The position numbers were made by a program, and so were the translations under genes. A DNA stretch of 64,000 nt. It comes from Ignavibacteriales bacterium (GTDB lineage: Bacteria; Bacteroidota; Ignavibacteria; Ignavibacteriales; Melioribacteraceae). The notes under the pieces are model-generated. The model was given only the letters and a program-made list of their open reading frames with translations. It had not been told where the DNA came from and did no database searches. The stretch spans positions 784,266-848,265 of the forward strand of contig JAPLFF010000003.1 of assembly GCA_026390775.1 (NCBI GenBank). The letters run 5' to 3'. Below, one piece after another: positions 51,641 through 61,203 of this stretch; positions within the stretch are counted from its first letter, which is position 1; every line of letters begins with the position of its first letter.

Positions 51641-53059
51641 TCACTTCTTATTCATAATTAGAAGATAAACAACAAATGAAACTGCGAAACCTACGAACCA
51701 AGCATAGTCATATAAAAACCTGAGTGATGGAACCATCAATCCAATAAGCGCAATAAACACTCCTGCGGCTAATGCATATATTGCTTTTAGATTAAAACCA
51801 TTCGTGTATTCATATTCACCGTTTCTTCTATAGAGATCAAGTACAATCAATTTCTTTTTCTTTATCAAGAAATAATCGCAAATCAAAATTCCAGCGATTG
51901 GTCCTAAGAATCCTGAGTAACCAACAAGCCAACCGAAGATATAGGCGCTGTAATCAGATAATAATTTCCATGGCATAATAACAATGCCGAGGATTGCCGT
52001 CATCATTCCGCCACGCACGAAATTAATTTTACTCGGATAAAGATTTGCAAAATCATTCGCCGGAGAAACCACGTTCGCTGCAATATTTGTTGTTAAGGTC
52101 GCAACCATCAGAGCCAGCAAGGAAATGACTACGATAATCGGATTCTGAAATTTTGAAAGAAGAACAACCGGGTCCCAAATTGCTTCACCAAAAATCACAA
52201 CTGTTGCTGATGTGACTGCAACTCCGATAAACGAATACAGCGCCATTGTCGGAGGTAAACCAATTGCTTGTCCTAACATTTGTGCTTTTTGGCTTTTTGC
52301 AAAACGCGAAAAATCTGGAATGTTGAGAGATAGCGTTGCCCAATATCCAACCATTCCGGTTAATGCCGGAATAAAAAATTTCCAAAATTCTCCAACGGTT
52401 TGAAATTTACTTGGCTGACTTAAAATTGGTCCCCAACCTCCGCCCTGAACATAAGCCCAAATGAGAAGTGCAATTCCAACAACAAGAAGAAATGGTGCGC
52501 CAAGAGCTTCAAGCCACCGAATTGATTCCATTCCATTCACGATGAAATAAACATTCATCGCCCAAAAAATTAGAAAGCCTGCTGCCGATCCTAAATTCCA
52601 TACAGCCCATTGCGGAATAAGAACGCTCATGAGCGAATTCAAAGCTTGTCCGCCAATCCATGTTTGAATACCGAACCATCCGCAAGCAACAACAGCGCGG
52701 AGAAGTGCGGGAACGTTTGAGCCAAGCGTGCCGAATGCCGCGCGTGCAAGTACCGGAAATGGAATTCCATATTTTGTACCGGCATGTGCATTAAGTATCA
52801 TTGGAATTAGAACAATGACATTGCCGATTGTAATTGTCATAAGCGCCTGCCACCAGTTCATTCCACCGGCAATTAATCCACTGGCTAACATGTATGTTGT
52901 AATGCAAACACTCATCCCGATCCAGAGTGAAGCAATGTTGTATGTTCCCCAATTTCTTTGAACGATCTTTGTTGGTGCAAGATCTTTATTAAATAGTTTA
53001 GTGTCTTTAAGACCAGAAAGATCTGTTTCAATCAAGCCATCGGAAAAAAGTTTTTCCAT
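51641..53059 (-). CDS. NCS1-family nucleobase transporter (uracil/hydantoin/allantoin type)
   Basis: The 472-residue protein has 12 hydrophobic segments and NCS1 motifs: NIASLWIGMSVCITTYMLAS (about residues 41-60), HAGTKYGIPFPVLARAAFG (about 92), CGWFGIQTWIGGQALNSL (about 125) and LNIPDFSRFAKSQKAQMLGQ (about 250). The family imports nucleobases and related compounds with H+ or Na+. As the last gene of the pyrimidine-degradation operon it most likely takes up uracil, thymine or dihydro forms. The start ATG is 56 bp after the dihydropyrimidinase stop. Confidence 0.92.
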   Translation of the reverse strand: MEKLFSDGLIETDLSGLKDTKLFNKDLAPTKIVQRNWGTYNIASLWIGMSVCITTYMLASGLIAGGMNWWQALMTITIGNVIVLIPMILNAHAGTKYGIPFPVLARAAFGTLGSNVPALLRAVVACGWFGIQTWIGGQALNSLMSVLIPQWAVWNLGSAAGFLIFWAMNVYFIVNGMESIRWLEALGAPFLLVVGIALLIWAYVQGGGWGPILSQPSKFQTVGEFWKFFIPALTGMVGYWATLSLNIPDFSRFAKSQKAQMLGQAIGLPPTMALYSFIGVAVTSATVVIFGEAIWDPVVLLSKFQNPIIVVISLLALMVATLTTNIAANVVSPANDFANLYPSKINFVRGGMMTAILGIVIMPWKLLSDYSAYIFGWLVGYSGFLGPIAGILICDYFLIKKKKLIVLDLYRRNGEYEYTNGFNLKAIYALAAGVFIALIGLMVPSLRFLYDYAWFVGFAVSFVVYLLIMNKK

Positions 53060-53115
53060 GCTATCCTTTCATTGATGATTAAATTAATTCTTAGTGATTT
53101 ACAGAATCCAATCTG

Positions 53116-54504
53116 TTAATTCCATGCGGCACCGTGTGTATCCCTCTTTACAAAATTTCCTCTTCCGGCTTTGCCAAGAAATTTTTTGTTCTCAATAATC
53201 ACTTCTCCTCGTGAGATAACCAAATCAGCGTCACCTTTAACTTTCTTACCTTCGAACATTGAGTAGTCAACTTTCATGTGATGAGTCTTTGCGGAAATTG
53301 TGTGTTCCTTTTGCGGATCCCAAACAACAATGTCTGCATCGGAACCTGGAGCTATGGTTCCTTTGCGCGGATACATACCAAATATTTTTGCCGGGTTAGT
53401 AGAAGTTAGTTCAACCCATCTATTTAGAGAAAATCTTTTCTCATTCACACCGCCTTGATACAATAAGTGCAAACGATTTTCAAGTCCAGGTCCTCCGTTA
53501 GGGATTTTTGTGAAATTATCTTTTCCCATATCCTTCTGACCTTTAAAATTAAATGGGCAATGATCGGTTGATACAACTTGAAGATCATTCTTTTGTAATC
53601 CAGCCCACAACTTTTCTTGATTCCATTTTTCTCTTACCGGAGGAGAAAAAACATATTTCGCTCCTTCGAAATCCGGTTTGGCAATGTCATCAATTGAAAG
53701 ATATAGGTATTGGGGACAAGTTTCTGCAAATACTGGTTGACCTTTAGCTCTTGCCTCACTGACTTTAATTAATGCGTCATTGCATGTAAGATGAACAATG
53801 TAAATTGGAGTCCCAGCCATCTCAGCCAAAGCTATTGCCCGATTTGTTGACTCGCCTTCTGCCGCAGCCGGACGGCTTAATGCATGATATAACGGAGAAA
53901 GATTTCCTTTAGCAACGGTTTCTTTAACAATTTGATCAATTACCATTCCGTTTTCTGCATGCATGCAAACTAACCCACCATTTTTTGAAGTTTGTTTCAA
54001 AGCTTTGAAAATTATTGCATCGTCAACCATCAATGAATTCGGGTAAGCGAGAAACAGTTTAAAACTTGTAACTCCTTCAGCTACCATATCATCCATCTCA
54101 CTGATTCTCTCATCGGGCAAATCCGTAATGATCATATGAAACCCATAATCAATTGTTGCTTTTCCTTCAGCTTTCTTTCGCCAGGTATCCAATCCTTCAC
54201 GCATACTTTTTCCTTTCGGCTGTATCGCGAAATCAATTAACGACGTTGTACCGCCAAAAGCCGCTCCAATTGTTCCTGTTTCAAAATCATCGCTCGAAGT
54301 TGTTCCGCCGAACGGCATATCAAGATGTGTGTGAACATCTATTCCGCCGGGGATTACATATTTTCCTTTTGCATCAATGATTTTAGCTGCTTGAATGTTG
54401 AGAGATAAACCGATTGTTGTGATCTTATCCTTCTCGATAAAAATATCGGCAATGTAATCTTGTTCTGCGGTAATAATGCGACCGTTTTTAATTAGTAATG
54501 ACAT
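53116..54504 (-). CDS. hydA: Dihydropyrimidinase (D-hydantoinase)
   Basis: From ATG 54502-54504 the protein is about 462 residues; a TTG four codons upstream also fits. It is an amidohydrolase that opens dihydrouracil or dihydrothymine to N-carbamoyl-beta-alanine or -aminoisobutyrate. Metal-site motifs are VIPGGIDVHTHLDMPFGG (His-x-His), the carboxylated Lys in TSFKLFLAYP, H of VCMHAENG, YIVHLTC and VSTDHCPF (Asp). It follows preA closely on the same strand, as the second step of the pathway. Confidence 0.95.
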   Translation of the reverse strand: MSLLIKNGRIITAEQDYIADIFIEKDKITTIGLSLNIQAAKIIDAKGKYVIPGGIDVHTHLDMPFGGTTSSDDFETGTIGAAFGGTTSLIDFAIQPKGKSMREGLDTWRKKAEGKATIDYGFHMIITDLPDERISEMDDMVAEGVTSFKLFLAYPNSLMVDDAIIFKALKQTSKNGGLVCMHAENGMVIDQIVKETVAKGNLSPLYHALSRPAAAEGESTNRAIALAEMAGTPIYIVHLTCNDALIKVSEARAKGQPVFAETCPQYLYLSIDDIAKPDFEGAKYVFSPPVREKWNQEKLWAGLQKNDLQVVSTDHCPFNFKGQKDMGKDNFTKIPNGGPGLENRLHLLYQGGVNEKRFSLNRWVELTSTNPAKIFGMYPRKGTIAPGSDADIVVWDPQKEHTISAKTHHMKVDYSMFEGKKVKGDADLVISRGEVIIENKKFLGKAGRGNFVKRDTHGAAWN

Positions 54505-54533
54505 GATCAATTCCAATCTTTATGAATAAAATT

Positions 54534-55853
54534 TTAATGAATAACTATATTGTGTTTATGCTGAAACTCCGCAAGATTTTCCCAGGTCATTTGCTTTCCG
54601 CTTTTCTTAAATTCTTCTGTTAATTGGTTCCAAGTTTTTGATGCAGAGCCGTCATCTATTCTCACCATAGAGATACAATTTTCAACCGGACAAACTAATG
54701 AACAAAGTGCGCAGCCGACACAATCTTTTTCTCGTACTTCGGTTTTGTTATGTCCGTTAACCGGAGTTAGATCAATACACTGATGAGCAGCATCCTCGCA
54801 AGCGATGTAACATAAATTACAATGAATACATTTCGATTGATCAATTCTGGCGATAGTTCGATTAAGCAAATCAAAATTTCCAAAATCATTCACTCGCGGA
54901 AGAGACTTTCCTCTAATCTGATCGAGAGAAGTAATTCCTTTCGATTCCATCCAGTTCGACATTCCTTCAATCATATCATCAACTATACGAAATCCATAAT
55001 GCATTACTGCCGTGCAGACTTGAACACTTGAAGCACCGAGTAATATAAATTCTAATGCATCCCGCCAATTACTAATTCCTCCAATTCCCGAAATGGGAAG
55101 ATTAACTTCCGGATCTATTGCAACTTGAGAAAGTAAATGAAGCGCAATGGGTTTTACTGCGGGACCAGCGTAACCACCATGCCCGCCCAATCCGCCAACG
55201 TTTGGTTTCAATTCAAATGTATCAAGATTAATTCCGATAATACTGTTGATAGTATTGATAAGAGAAATTCCATGAGCACCGGCAGCTTTTGCCGCACGTG
55301 CCGGCAATTGAATGTTGCTAACATTAGGAGTTAGTTTAACGAGCACAGGTATTGTCGAAACTTCAGTAACCCATTCAGTTATCATTTTGCAATATTCGGG
55401 AACTTGCCCAACAGCAGCTCCCATACCGCGTTCACTCATTCCGTGCGGACATCCGTAATTTAATTCTATTCCATCGCAGCCTGTATCAATTGTGCGTTTA
55501 ACAATCTCATGCCAGGTCTCTCTCTTCGATTCGACCATCAAAGAAACTACAACTGCACGATCAGGCCAAAGTTTTTTTGTTTCCGCAATTTCCTTAAGAT
55601 TAACTTCAATGGGTCTATCGCTGATCAATTCTATGTTGTTCAATCCGAAAATTTTTTGTCCGTTGTAATCCAATCCGCCATAACGGTTGAAAACATTCAT
55701 CACAGGTTCACCGATAGTTTTCCAAACTGTTCCTCCCCATCCTTGTTCGAAAGCTTTGCAATTTTGATATGCAGAGTTTGAAGGAGGCGCTGATGCAAGC
55801 CAGAATGGATTTGGAGATTTTATTCCGCCGCAATTTATTGAAAGATCAACCAT
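54534..55853 (-). CDS. preA: NAD-dependent dihydropyrimidine dehydrogenase subunit PreA
   Basis: The 439-residue protein is the FMN/Fe-S catalytic subunit. It reduces uracil or thymine to the 5,6-dihydro form using NADH delivered by PreT. The barrel carries NPFWLASAPPS at the N-terminus, the catalytic-Cys loop NYGCPHGMSERGMGA (about residues 142-156), PVLVKLTPNVS, GLGGHGGYAGPAVKPIAL and SGIGGISNW. Two 4Fe-4S motifs end it: CIHCNLCYIACEDAAHQC and CVGCALCSLVCPVENC. The start lies 3 bp after the preT stop, so they are coupled. Confidence 0.96.
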   Translation of the reverse strand: MVDLSINCGGIKSPNPFWLASAPPSNSAYQNCKAFEQGWGGTVWKTIGEPVMNVFNRYGGLDYNGQKIFGLNNIELISDRPIEVNLKEIAETKKLWPDRAVVVSLMVESKRETWHEIVKRTIDTGCDGIELNYGCPHGMSERGMGAAVGQVPEYCKMITEWVTEVSTIPVLVKLTPNVSNIQLPARAAKAAGAHGISLINTINSIIGINLDTFELKPNVGGLGGHGGYAGPAVKPIALHLLSQVAIDPEVNLPISGIGGISNWRDALEFILLGASSVQVCTAVMHYGFRIVDDMIEGMSNWMESKGITSLDQIRGKSLPRVNDFGNFDLLNRTIARIDQSKCIHCNLCYIACEDAAHQCIDLTPVNGHNKTEVREKDCVGCALCSLVCPVENCISMVRIDDGSASKTWNQLTEEFKKSGKQMTWENLAEFQHKHNIVIH

Positions 55854-55856
55854 AAA

Positions 55857-57218
55857 TTATTTTCCTCCTTTCGGAATTGATAAAAATTTATCAATACCAT
55901 GTGCAGCACGTTTACCATCATAAGCGGCATTTACAACTTCTTTACCTCCGTTAATACAATCGCCGCCGGCAAAGATTTTTGGATTAGTTGTTTGATATGT
56001 AGTCTGATCAACAACAACACAGCCCTCATCATCAAGAGTTACTTTTGGAATTGAGCCTAAGAAACTTGATTTGGTTTCTTGTCCGATTGCTTTAATAATC
56101 ATATCAACCGGAATTGTGAATTCCGATCCGGGAACTGGGACCGGTTTTCTTCTGCCATGAATATCAGGTTCACCAAGTTTCATTTTTAAACATTCAATCC
56201 CTTCAACAAAACCTTTACCTATAATTTGTTTAGGCGAAGTAAGAAAATGAAAAACAATTCCGTCTTTCTTTGCGAGATCATATTCAAAATCATAAGCAGA
56301 CATTTCAATATCGCTTCGTCTATAAATGATATACACCTGTTCTGCACCTAACCGCTTAGCTTCGGTTGCCGCATCAATTGATGTATTTCCCGCACCAATT
56401 ACAGCAACTTTTTTCCCGACTTGAATATCATTCCAATTTTCTGTTTTAACTTTCTCTATGAAATCAAGTGCACCTACAACTCCTGATAATTCTTCTCCTG
56501 TAATTTTTAGTTGAGGACTTTCTCCCAAACCAACTCCGAGGAAAATTGCATCGTGTTTTTTTAAGAGGTCATCAACTTTGAATGTTTTACCAATCATGAT
56601 TTCAGTTTTAAGATCAATACCGAAACTTTTTACCAATTCAACTTCTTTCAAACTATCTTCTCTTCTCATTTTATACGGTGCGATGCCCCAAGTATTTAAT
56701 CCGCCGGGAATTTTGTTAGCTTCATAAATAGTTACCTCATAACCCATGAGAGCAAGTTCAGCACCGCAAGCTAAGCCAGCAGGACCAGAACCAACTACGC
56801 CGACTGATTTTCCATTTTTAATTGATTTATGAAAGAGCGCGGGCATACCTATTTCAAAATAATTCTCGATTACATAACGCTGCAGCCTTCCTATCTCAAT
56901 CGGTTTTTCCCCTTTCGCATTATAGACACAAGCCCCTTCACAAAGGACAGCAACTGGACATGCTTTTGCACAAGTAAGAGGAACCCAATTCGATTTATAA
57001 ATTGTTTTTGCCGAGCCAAGAAGATTTCCGGTAGAAATCTTTTTTATAAATGTTGAAATATCAATGTGGGTCGGACAAGCTTTCATACAAGGAGAATCAT
57101 AACAATAGAGACAACGATTTGCTTCTGCAATAGCAGAGTTATGTATAAACGGCGAGTGTAGGTCTGAAAAATTTTTCTCGTATTGTTCACTCAAAAGTTT
57201 TGGTGCGATATTCTTCAT
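55857..57218 (-). CDS. preT: NAD(P)-dependent dihydropyrimidine dehydrogenase subunit PreT
   Basis: The 453-residue protein is the electron-transfer subunit, related to the small subunit of glutamate synthase. It has the N-terminal Fe-S region NRCLYCYDSPCMKACPTHID (about residues 34-53) and CAKACPVAVLCEGACVY (about 83). The FAD Rossmann motif is VGVVGSGPAGLACGAELALM (about 139), the NAD-binding motif VAVIGAGNTSIDAATEAKRL, and GGDCINGGKEVVNAAYDGKR closes the FAD domain. It passes electrons from NADH to PreA. It sits between the aminotransferase and preA genes. Confidence 0.95.
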   Translation of the reverse strand: MKNIAPKLLSEQYEKNFSDLHSPFIHNSAIAEANRCLYCYDSPCMKACPTHIDISTFIKKISTGNLLGSAKTIYKSNWVPLTCAKACPVAVLCEGACVYNAKGEKPIEIGRLQRYVIENYFEIGMPALFHKSIKNGKSVGVVGSGPAGLACGAELALMGYEVTIYEANKIPGGLNTWGIAPYKMRREDSLKEVELVKSFGIDLKTEIMIGKTFKVDDLLKKHDAIFLGVGLGESPQLKITGEELSGVVGALDFIEKVKTENWNDIQVGKKVAVIGAGNTSIDAATEAKRLGAEQVYIIYRRSDIEMSAYDFEYDLAKKDGIVFHFLTSPKQIIGKGFVEGIECLKMKLGEPDIHGRRKPVPVPGSEFTIPVDMIIKAIGQETKSSFLGSIPKVTLDDEGCVVVDQTTYQTTNPKIFAGGDCINGGKEVVNAAYDGKRAAHGIDKFLSIPKGGK

Positions 57219-57253
57219 AGATTTATCCCAATCTAAACTGTGAAATTGAACAA

Positions 57254-58588
57254 CTAAGTTTTTAATGCATCATCAGCTATTGAAAGACATTCATCAAGTT
57301 TTTCAACTGCAAAATCAATTTCTTCTTTTGTGATGATTAACGGAGGTGCAATGATAAAATGACTTACCCAAGATTGAACATAAACTCCGCGTTTCATCAT
57401 CTCTGCAGAAATCTTATCAACGAGCAAAGGTTTCCCGCTTACTTTATCTTCCTTGGTGTTGAATGGTTCTTTGGTTGATTGATTTTTCACTAACTCAACA
57501 GCATAAAAAAGTCCAATGCCTCTAACATCACCAATCGAAGGGTGTTTTGATTTCAGAGCGTTCAATTTTTTATTTAGATGATCACCCATTTCCACAGCAC
57601 GATCAATTAATTTTTTATTTCTCAACTCATTGATTGCAGCAATTGCAGGAGCTAACGTTAATGGATGAGCTTCGTAAGTATGTCCGTGTGCAAAATAATG
57701 ATCATTAAAATAATCAGCGATTTTCATTGTGGTGGCGGTTAATCCGAGAGGTACATAAGCTGAAGTAATTCCTTTAGCAGTAGTAAGAATATCCGGTAAA
57801 ACATTCCAATGATCAACAGCAAACCATTTTCCGGTTCTTCCCCATCCGCTCATTACTTCGTCAGCGATAAGCAAAACATTATTATCATCACAAATTTTTC
57901 GCAATCTCGGCATATATTCCTTAGGCGGAATTAATATTCCATTTGTTCCAACAACAGGCTCAAGAATAATTGCGGCTACATTGCTTTCATTCTTAATCAT
58001 ATGTTCGATGTAATTTACGCATGCAATTTCGCAATCCGGATACGAATGATTGAGCGGACAATGATAACAATTACATTCAGGTGCAAAAATTACTCCATCA
58101 ATTTTTCCTGAAGGTTCAACTGCCCAACGTCTGGGATCTCCTGTCGCTGCAATAGATGCCGCAGTTGATCCATGATAGGAATTATAACGTGAAATAATTT
58201 TGTACTTACCGGTGTACATTCGTGCAATTTTTATTGCGGCTTCATTCGCTTCTGTCCCGGAAGTAGAAAAATAAAATTTCTCTAATCCTTTTGGTAAGAC
58301 TTCTAATAATAATTTACTCAACTCAGCGCGTACTTCTGTAGCAAATCCAGGTGCAGCATAAGCAAGTTTCTTTGCTTGCTCTTCTATCGCTTTAATGACT
58401 GCTTGATTTTTGTGCCCGAGTGTAACACACATCAGTTGAGAAGAAAAATCGAGATATTTCTTACCTGTTGAATCTGTGAAGTAACATCCTTCAGCATCAA
58501 CGATCTGAAGTGGAGTCCAATTTTTTTGAAATCTCCATGTGCCGTAAGTATGTTTAGCGGTTATTGCAACTACTTCTTCGGGTGTCAA
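57254..58588 (-). CDS. Class III aminotransferase (beta-alanine/pyruvate type)
   Basis: The 444-residue PLP enzyme has the class III signature: YLDFSSQLMCVTLGHKNQAV (about residues 45-64), YFSTSGTEANEAAIKIAR, YHGSTAASIAATGDPRRW, IADEVMSGWGRTGKWFAVDH and the PLP Lys in TTAKGITSAYVPLG (about 269-282). In this operon it should transaminate beta-alanine or beta-aminoisobutyrate to the semialdehyde. No ATG fits; the start is TTG at 58586-58588, preceded by AAGG at good spacing. Omega-amino acid use is inferred from the neighbours. Confidence 0.88.
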   Translation of the reverse strand: MTPEEVVAITAKHTYGTWRFQKNWTPLQIVDAEGCYFTDSTGKKYLDFSSQLMCVTLGHKNQAVIKAIEEQAKKLAYAAPGFATEVRAELSKLLLEVLPKGLEKFYFSTSGTEANEAAIKIARMYTGKYKIISRYNSYHGSTAASIAATGDPRRWAVEPSGKIDGVIFAPECNCYHCPLNHSYPDCEIACVNYIEHMIKNESNVAAIILEPVVGTNGILIPPKEYMPRLRKICDDNNVLLIADEVMSGWGRTGKWFAVDHWNVLPDILTTAKGITSAYVPLGLTATTMKIADYFNDHYFAHGHTYEAHPLTLAPAIAAINELRNKKLIDRAVEMGDHLNKKLNALKSKHPSIGDVRGIGLFYAVELVKNQSTKEPFNTKEDKVSGKPLLVDKISAEMMKRGVYVQSWVSHFIIAPPLIITKEEIDFAVEKLDECLSIADDALKT

Positions 58589-58652
58589 TTTAAATTTCCT
58601 TATAGAATTGTAATAATATTTGCTTTAACTAATTCTCATATATTGAATGGAT

Positions 58653-59528
58653 CTATTTCTGAAGATCAGTTATAGCTCCATAAGATTCCGGTCGCCTATC
58701 GCGATAGAACTGCCAAACATTTCTGACTTCAAGAATTTCATCCAGATTAAGATCAGCTACAACTAATTCATCTTTATCTCTGCAAGCCTGAGCAATTATT
58801 TTACCACGTGGATTGCAGAAATAACTTTTACCATAAAATTCTCCAATGTTCCAAGGTGCTTCTGTTCCAACGCGATTAATTGCACCAACAAAATATCCGT
58901 TTGCAACTGCATGAGCAGGCTGTTCCAATTCCCATAAATATTCTGAAAGTCCGGCTACTGTTGCAGAAGGATTAAAAATAATCTCTGCCCCGTTCAATCC
59001 AAGAATTCTGGCTCCTTCAGGAAAATGGCGATCATAACAAATATAAACTCCGATATCTGCAAATGCAGTTTTGAAAACGGGAAATCCAAGATTACCGGGT
59101 TTGAAATAAAATTTCTCCCAAAATCCCGGATCGCAGTGAGGAATATGATGCTTCCGATATTTACCAAGATATTTCCCATCCGCATCAATAACTGCCGCTG
59201 TGTTATAATAGACGCCTTTAATTTCTTCTTCATAAATTGGGACAACTATTACCATTGAATATTTCTTTGCAATCTCTTGCATCAGTTTAACTGTTGGACC
59301 GTCAGGAATTTTTTCAACAAGCGAATACCACTTTGTTTTTTGTTCGGCACAAAAATATGGTCCATAAAATAGTTCTTGCATGCAAAGAATTTGTACTCCT
59401 TTCTTTGCAGCTTGTTTAATTATTAACAAATGTTTTTCGATCATTGATTGTTTAACTTTTTCAATCGGTTGCTCAGCGGACATTGAAAGAGTTGCCTGAA
59501 TCAAACCACCGCGAACTGTTCGTGACAT
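58653..59528 (-). CDS. Beta-ureidopropionase (N-carbamoyl-beta-alanine amidohydrolase)
   Basis: The 291-residue nitrilase-superfamily enzyme has the triad: Glu in CMQELFYGPYFCAEQ (about residue 49), Lys in LGKYRKHHIPHCDPGFWEKF (about 120) and Cys in IGVYICYDRHFPEGARIL (about 158). It releases CO2 and ammonia from N-carbamoyl-beta-alanine or -aminoisobutyrate, the third step of reductive pyrimidine breakdown. The sequence HIPHCDPGFWEKFYF is particularly typical of this branch. The N-terminal TVRGGLIQATLSMS is normal. It lies between mmsA and the aminotransferase. Confidence 0.93.
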   Translation of the reverse strand: MSRTVRGGLIQATLSMSAEQPIEKVKQSMIEKHLLIIKQAAKKGVQILCMQELFYGPYFCAEQKTKWYSLVEKIPDGPTVKLMQEIAKKYSMVIVVPIYEEEIKGVYYNTAAVIDADGKYLGKYRKHHIPHCDPGFWEKFYFKPGNLGFPVFKTAFADIGVYICYDRHFPEGARILGLNGAEIIFNPSATVAGLSEYLWELEQPAHAVANGYFVGAINRVGTEAPWNIGEFYGKSYFCNPRGKIIAQACRDKDELVVADLNLDEILEVRNVWQFYRDRRPESYGAITDLQK

Positions 59529-59619
59529 ATTCTTACCTTTATATTTTCTAATAGATAATATTTTGATTAAGCTACTATTTATAATCCTACATACAAATTT
59601 CTACTTACTACATTAAGAC

Positions 59620-61074
59620 TCAACTCATCCAGTTTATTTGCGATTCCGGATTCCATTTGACCGTAGTTTTTTTCAACTTAGTCCAAAATTCTATTGAACT
59701 TTTTCCGGTTATATCACAAGTCCCGAATTTCGATTCGTTCCAACCGCCAAATGAAAAAGGTTCTCTAGGTACAGGTACTCCAATGTTCACACCAATCATT
59801 CCGGCGCTAGCTCGTTCACTGATATATTTTGCCATTCCGCCGCTTTGTGTAAAGACAGATGCAGCATTTCCATATAAAGAACTTTGCTGAATGGACAGAG
59901 CCGTGTCAACATTATCAGCACGAATTATTGCCAGCACAGGTCCAAAAACTTCTTCTTTAGCAATCCGCATTTCTGGTCTTACATAATCGATAACAGTTGG
60001 ACCTACATAAAAACCATTTTCTTTACCGGGCACTTTACAATTTCTTCCATCTAATAAAATTTTTGCACCTTCTCTCTCTGCTTCAGTAATATAATTTTCA
60101 ATTCTTTCTTTTGCTTGTTTTGAAATTACAGCGCCAAGATTTTTTCCCGGAATAATTTTCTTCGCTTCTTCTACAAGTTGATTAATAATATTATCAACAG
60201 AACCGACTGCAATCATAGCAGATGCAGCCATACAACGCTGACCAGCGCATCCTGACATTGATGCCGCCACATTTGATGCTGTCATAGCAACATTCGCATC
60301 GGGTAAAACTATTAAATGATTTTTTGCCCCACCTAGTGTTAAAGCTCTTTTTAGATTTGATGTAGAACGAGTATAAACAATCTTTGCAACTTTTGTAGAT
60401 CCGACAAATGAAACAGCTTGGATACCGGGATGATCACATATTGCTTCAACAACATCTTTTGCGCCATGGATAACATTGAAAACACCATCCGGTAATCCGG
60501 CTTCTTTTAACAGATCAGCAATTCTGTTTGCACTTATCGGAACAAGCTCTGATGGTTTAAGGATCATACAATTACCTAAAACAAGTGCATTCGGTATTGT
60601 CCAATTTGGAACCATATTAGGAAAGTTGAATGGAGTAATACAAGCAACAACTCCAACAGGAAAACGTTCAACTCTACACTCTACTCCTCTGCTTACTTCC
60701 ATTACTTCACCGGCTGCGAGCTGCTCAAGTGAACAAGCAAATTCAGTAACCTCAATGCTCTTCTCTATTTCAGCAGTACTTTCTGAGATTGTCTTACCGT
60801 TTTCTTCATGGATCAATTCAGCAAGTTCATTTAGATTTTTTTCGAGAAGAGATTTGTACTTGTAAAAAATTTGTGAGCGTTCTTTTATCGGTGTTGCAGA
60901 CCAAGCTGGAAATGCTTTTTGAGCAACAGTTACTGCCAGATTTACAGCATCTGTTCCTGAGATCGGGACAGTTGAGATTATTGACCCATCAATAGGTGAA
61001 ATTACATCAATTCTTTTTTCTCCACCATCAATGGATTTACCATCAATATAATTTTTCAAAGAAGGGTACTTCAT
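59620..61074 (-). CDS. mmsA: Methylmalonate-/malonate-semialdehyde dehydrogenase, CoA-acylating
   Basis: The 484-residue ALDH is of the MmsA type, which forms acyl-CoA and CO2 rather than a free acid. It shows FPVGVVACITPFNFPNMVPN (about residues 134-153), FVGSTKVAKIVYTRS, TLGGAKNH where other ALDHs have the catalytic Glu of LELGG, CAGQRCMAASAMIAVG (Cys about 282), and IGVNIGVPVPREPFSFGGW (about 444). In this operon it converts malonate semialdehyde to acetyl-CoA, and methylmalonate semialdehyde (from thymine) to propionyl-CoA. It is the first gene of the minus-strand operon, with a 129-bp upstream gap. Confidence 0.95.
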   Translation of the reverse strand: MKYPSLKNYIDGKSIDGGEKRIDVISPIDGSIISTVPISGTDAVNLAVTVAQKAFPAWSATPIKERSQIFYKYKSLLEKNLNELAELIHEENGKTISESTAEIEKSIEVTEFACSLEQLAAGEVMEVSRGVECRVERFPVGVVACITPFNFPNMVPNWTIPNALVLGNCMILKPSELVPISANRIADLLKEAGLPDGVFNVIHGAKDVVEAICDHPGIQAVSFVGSTKVAKIVYTRSTSNLKRALTLGGAKNHLIVLPDANVAMTASNVAASMSGCAGQRCMAASAMIAVGSVDNIINQLVEEAKKIIPGKNLGAVISKQAKERIENYITEAEREGAKILLDGRNCKVPGKENGFYVGPTVIDYVRPEMRIAKEEVFGPVLAIIRADNVDTALSIQQSSLYGNAASVFTQSGGMAKYISERASAGMIGVNIGVPVPREPFSFGGWNESKFGTCDITGKSSIEFWTKLKKTTVKWNPESQINWMS

Positions 61075-61203
61075 GAAACCCTCATATAGTTTTTAGTGTA
61101 ATATTTTTTCACTTTTAAGTTAAAAAAATAGAGATTATTAATGAAGAAAGAAAGATTTTTTTAATAGGAATGATTAGAATAGATATGCACAATAAATAAG
61201 AAA

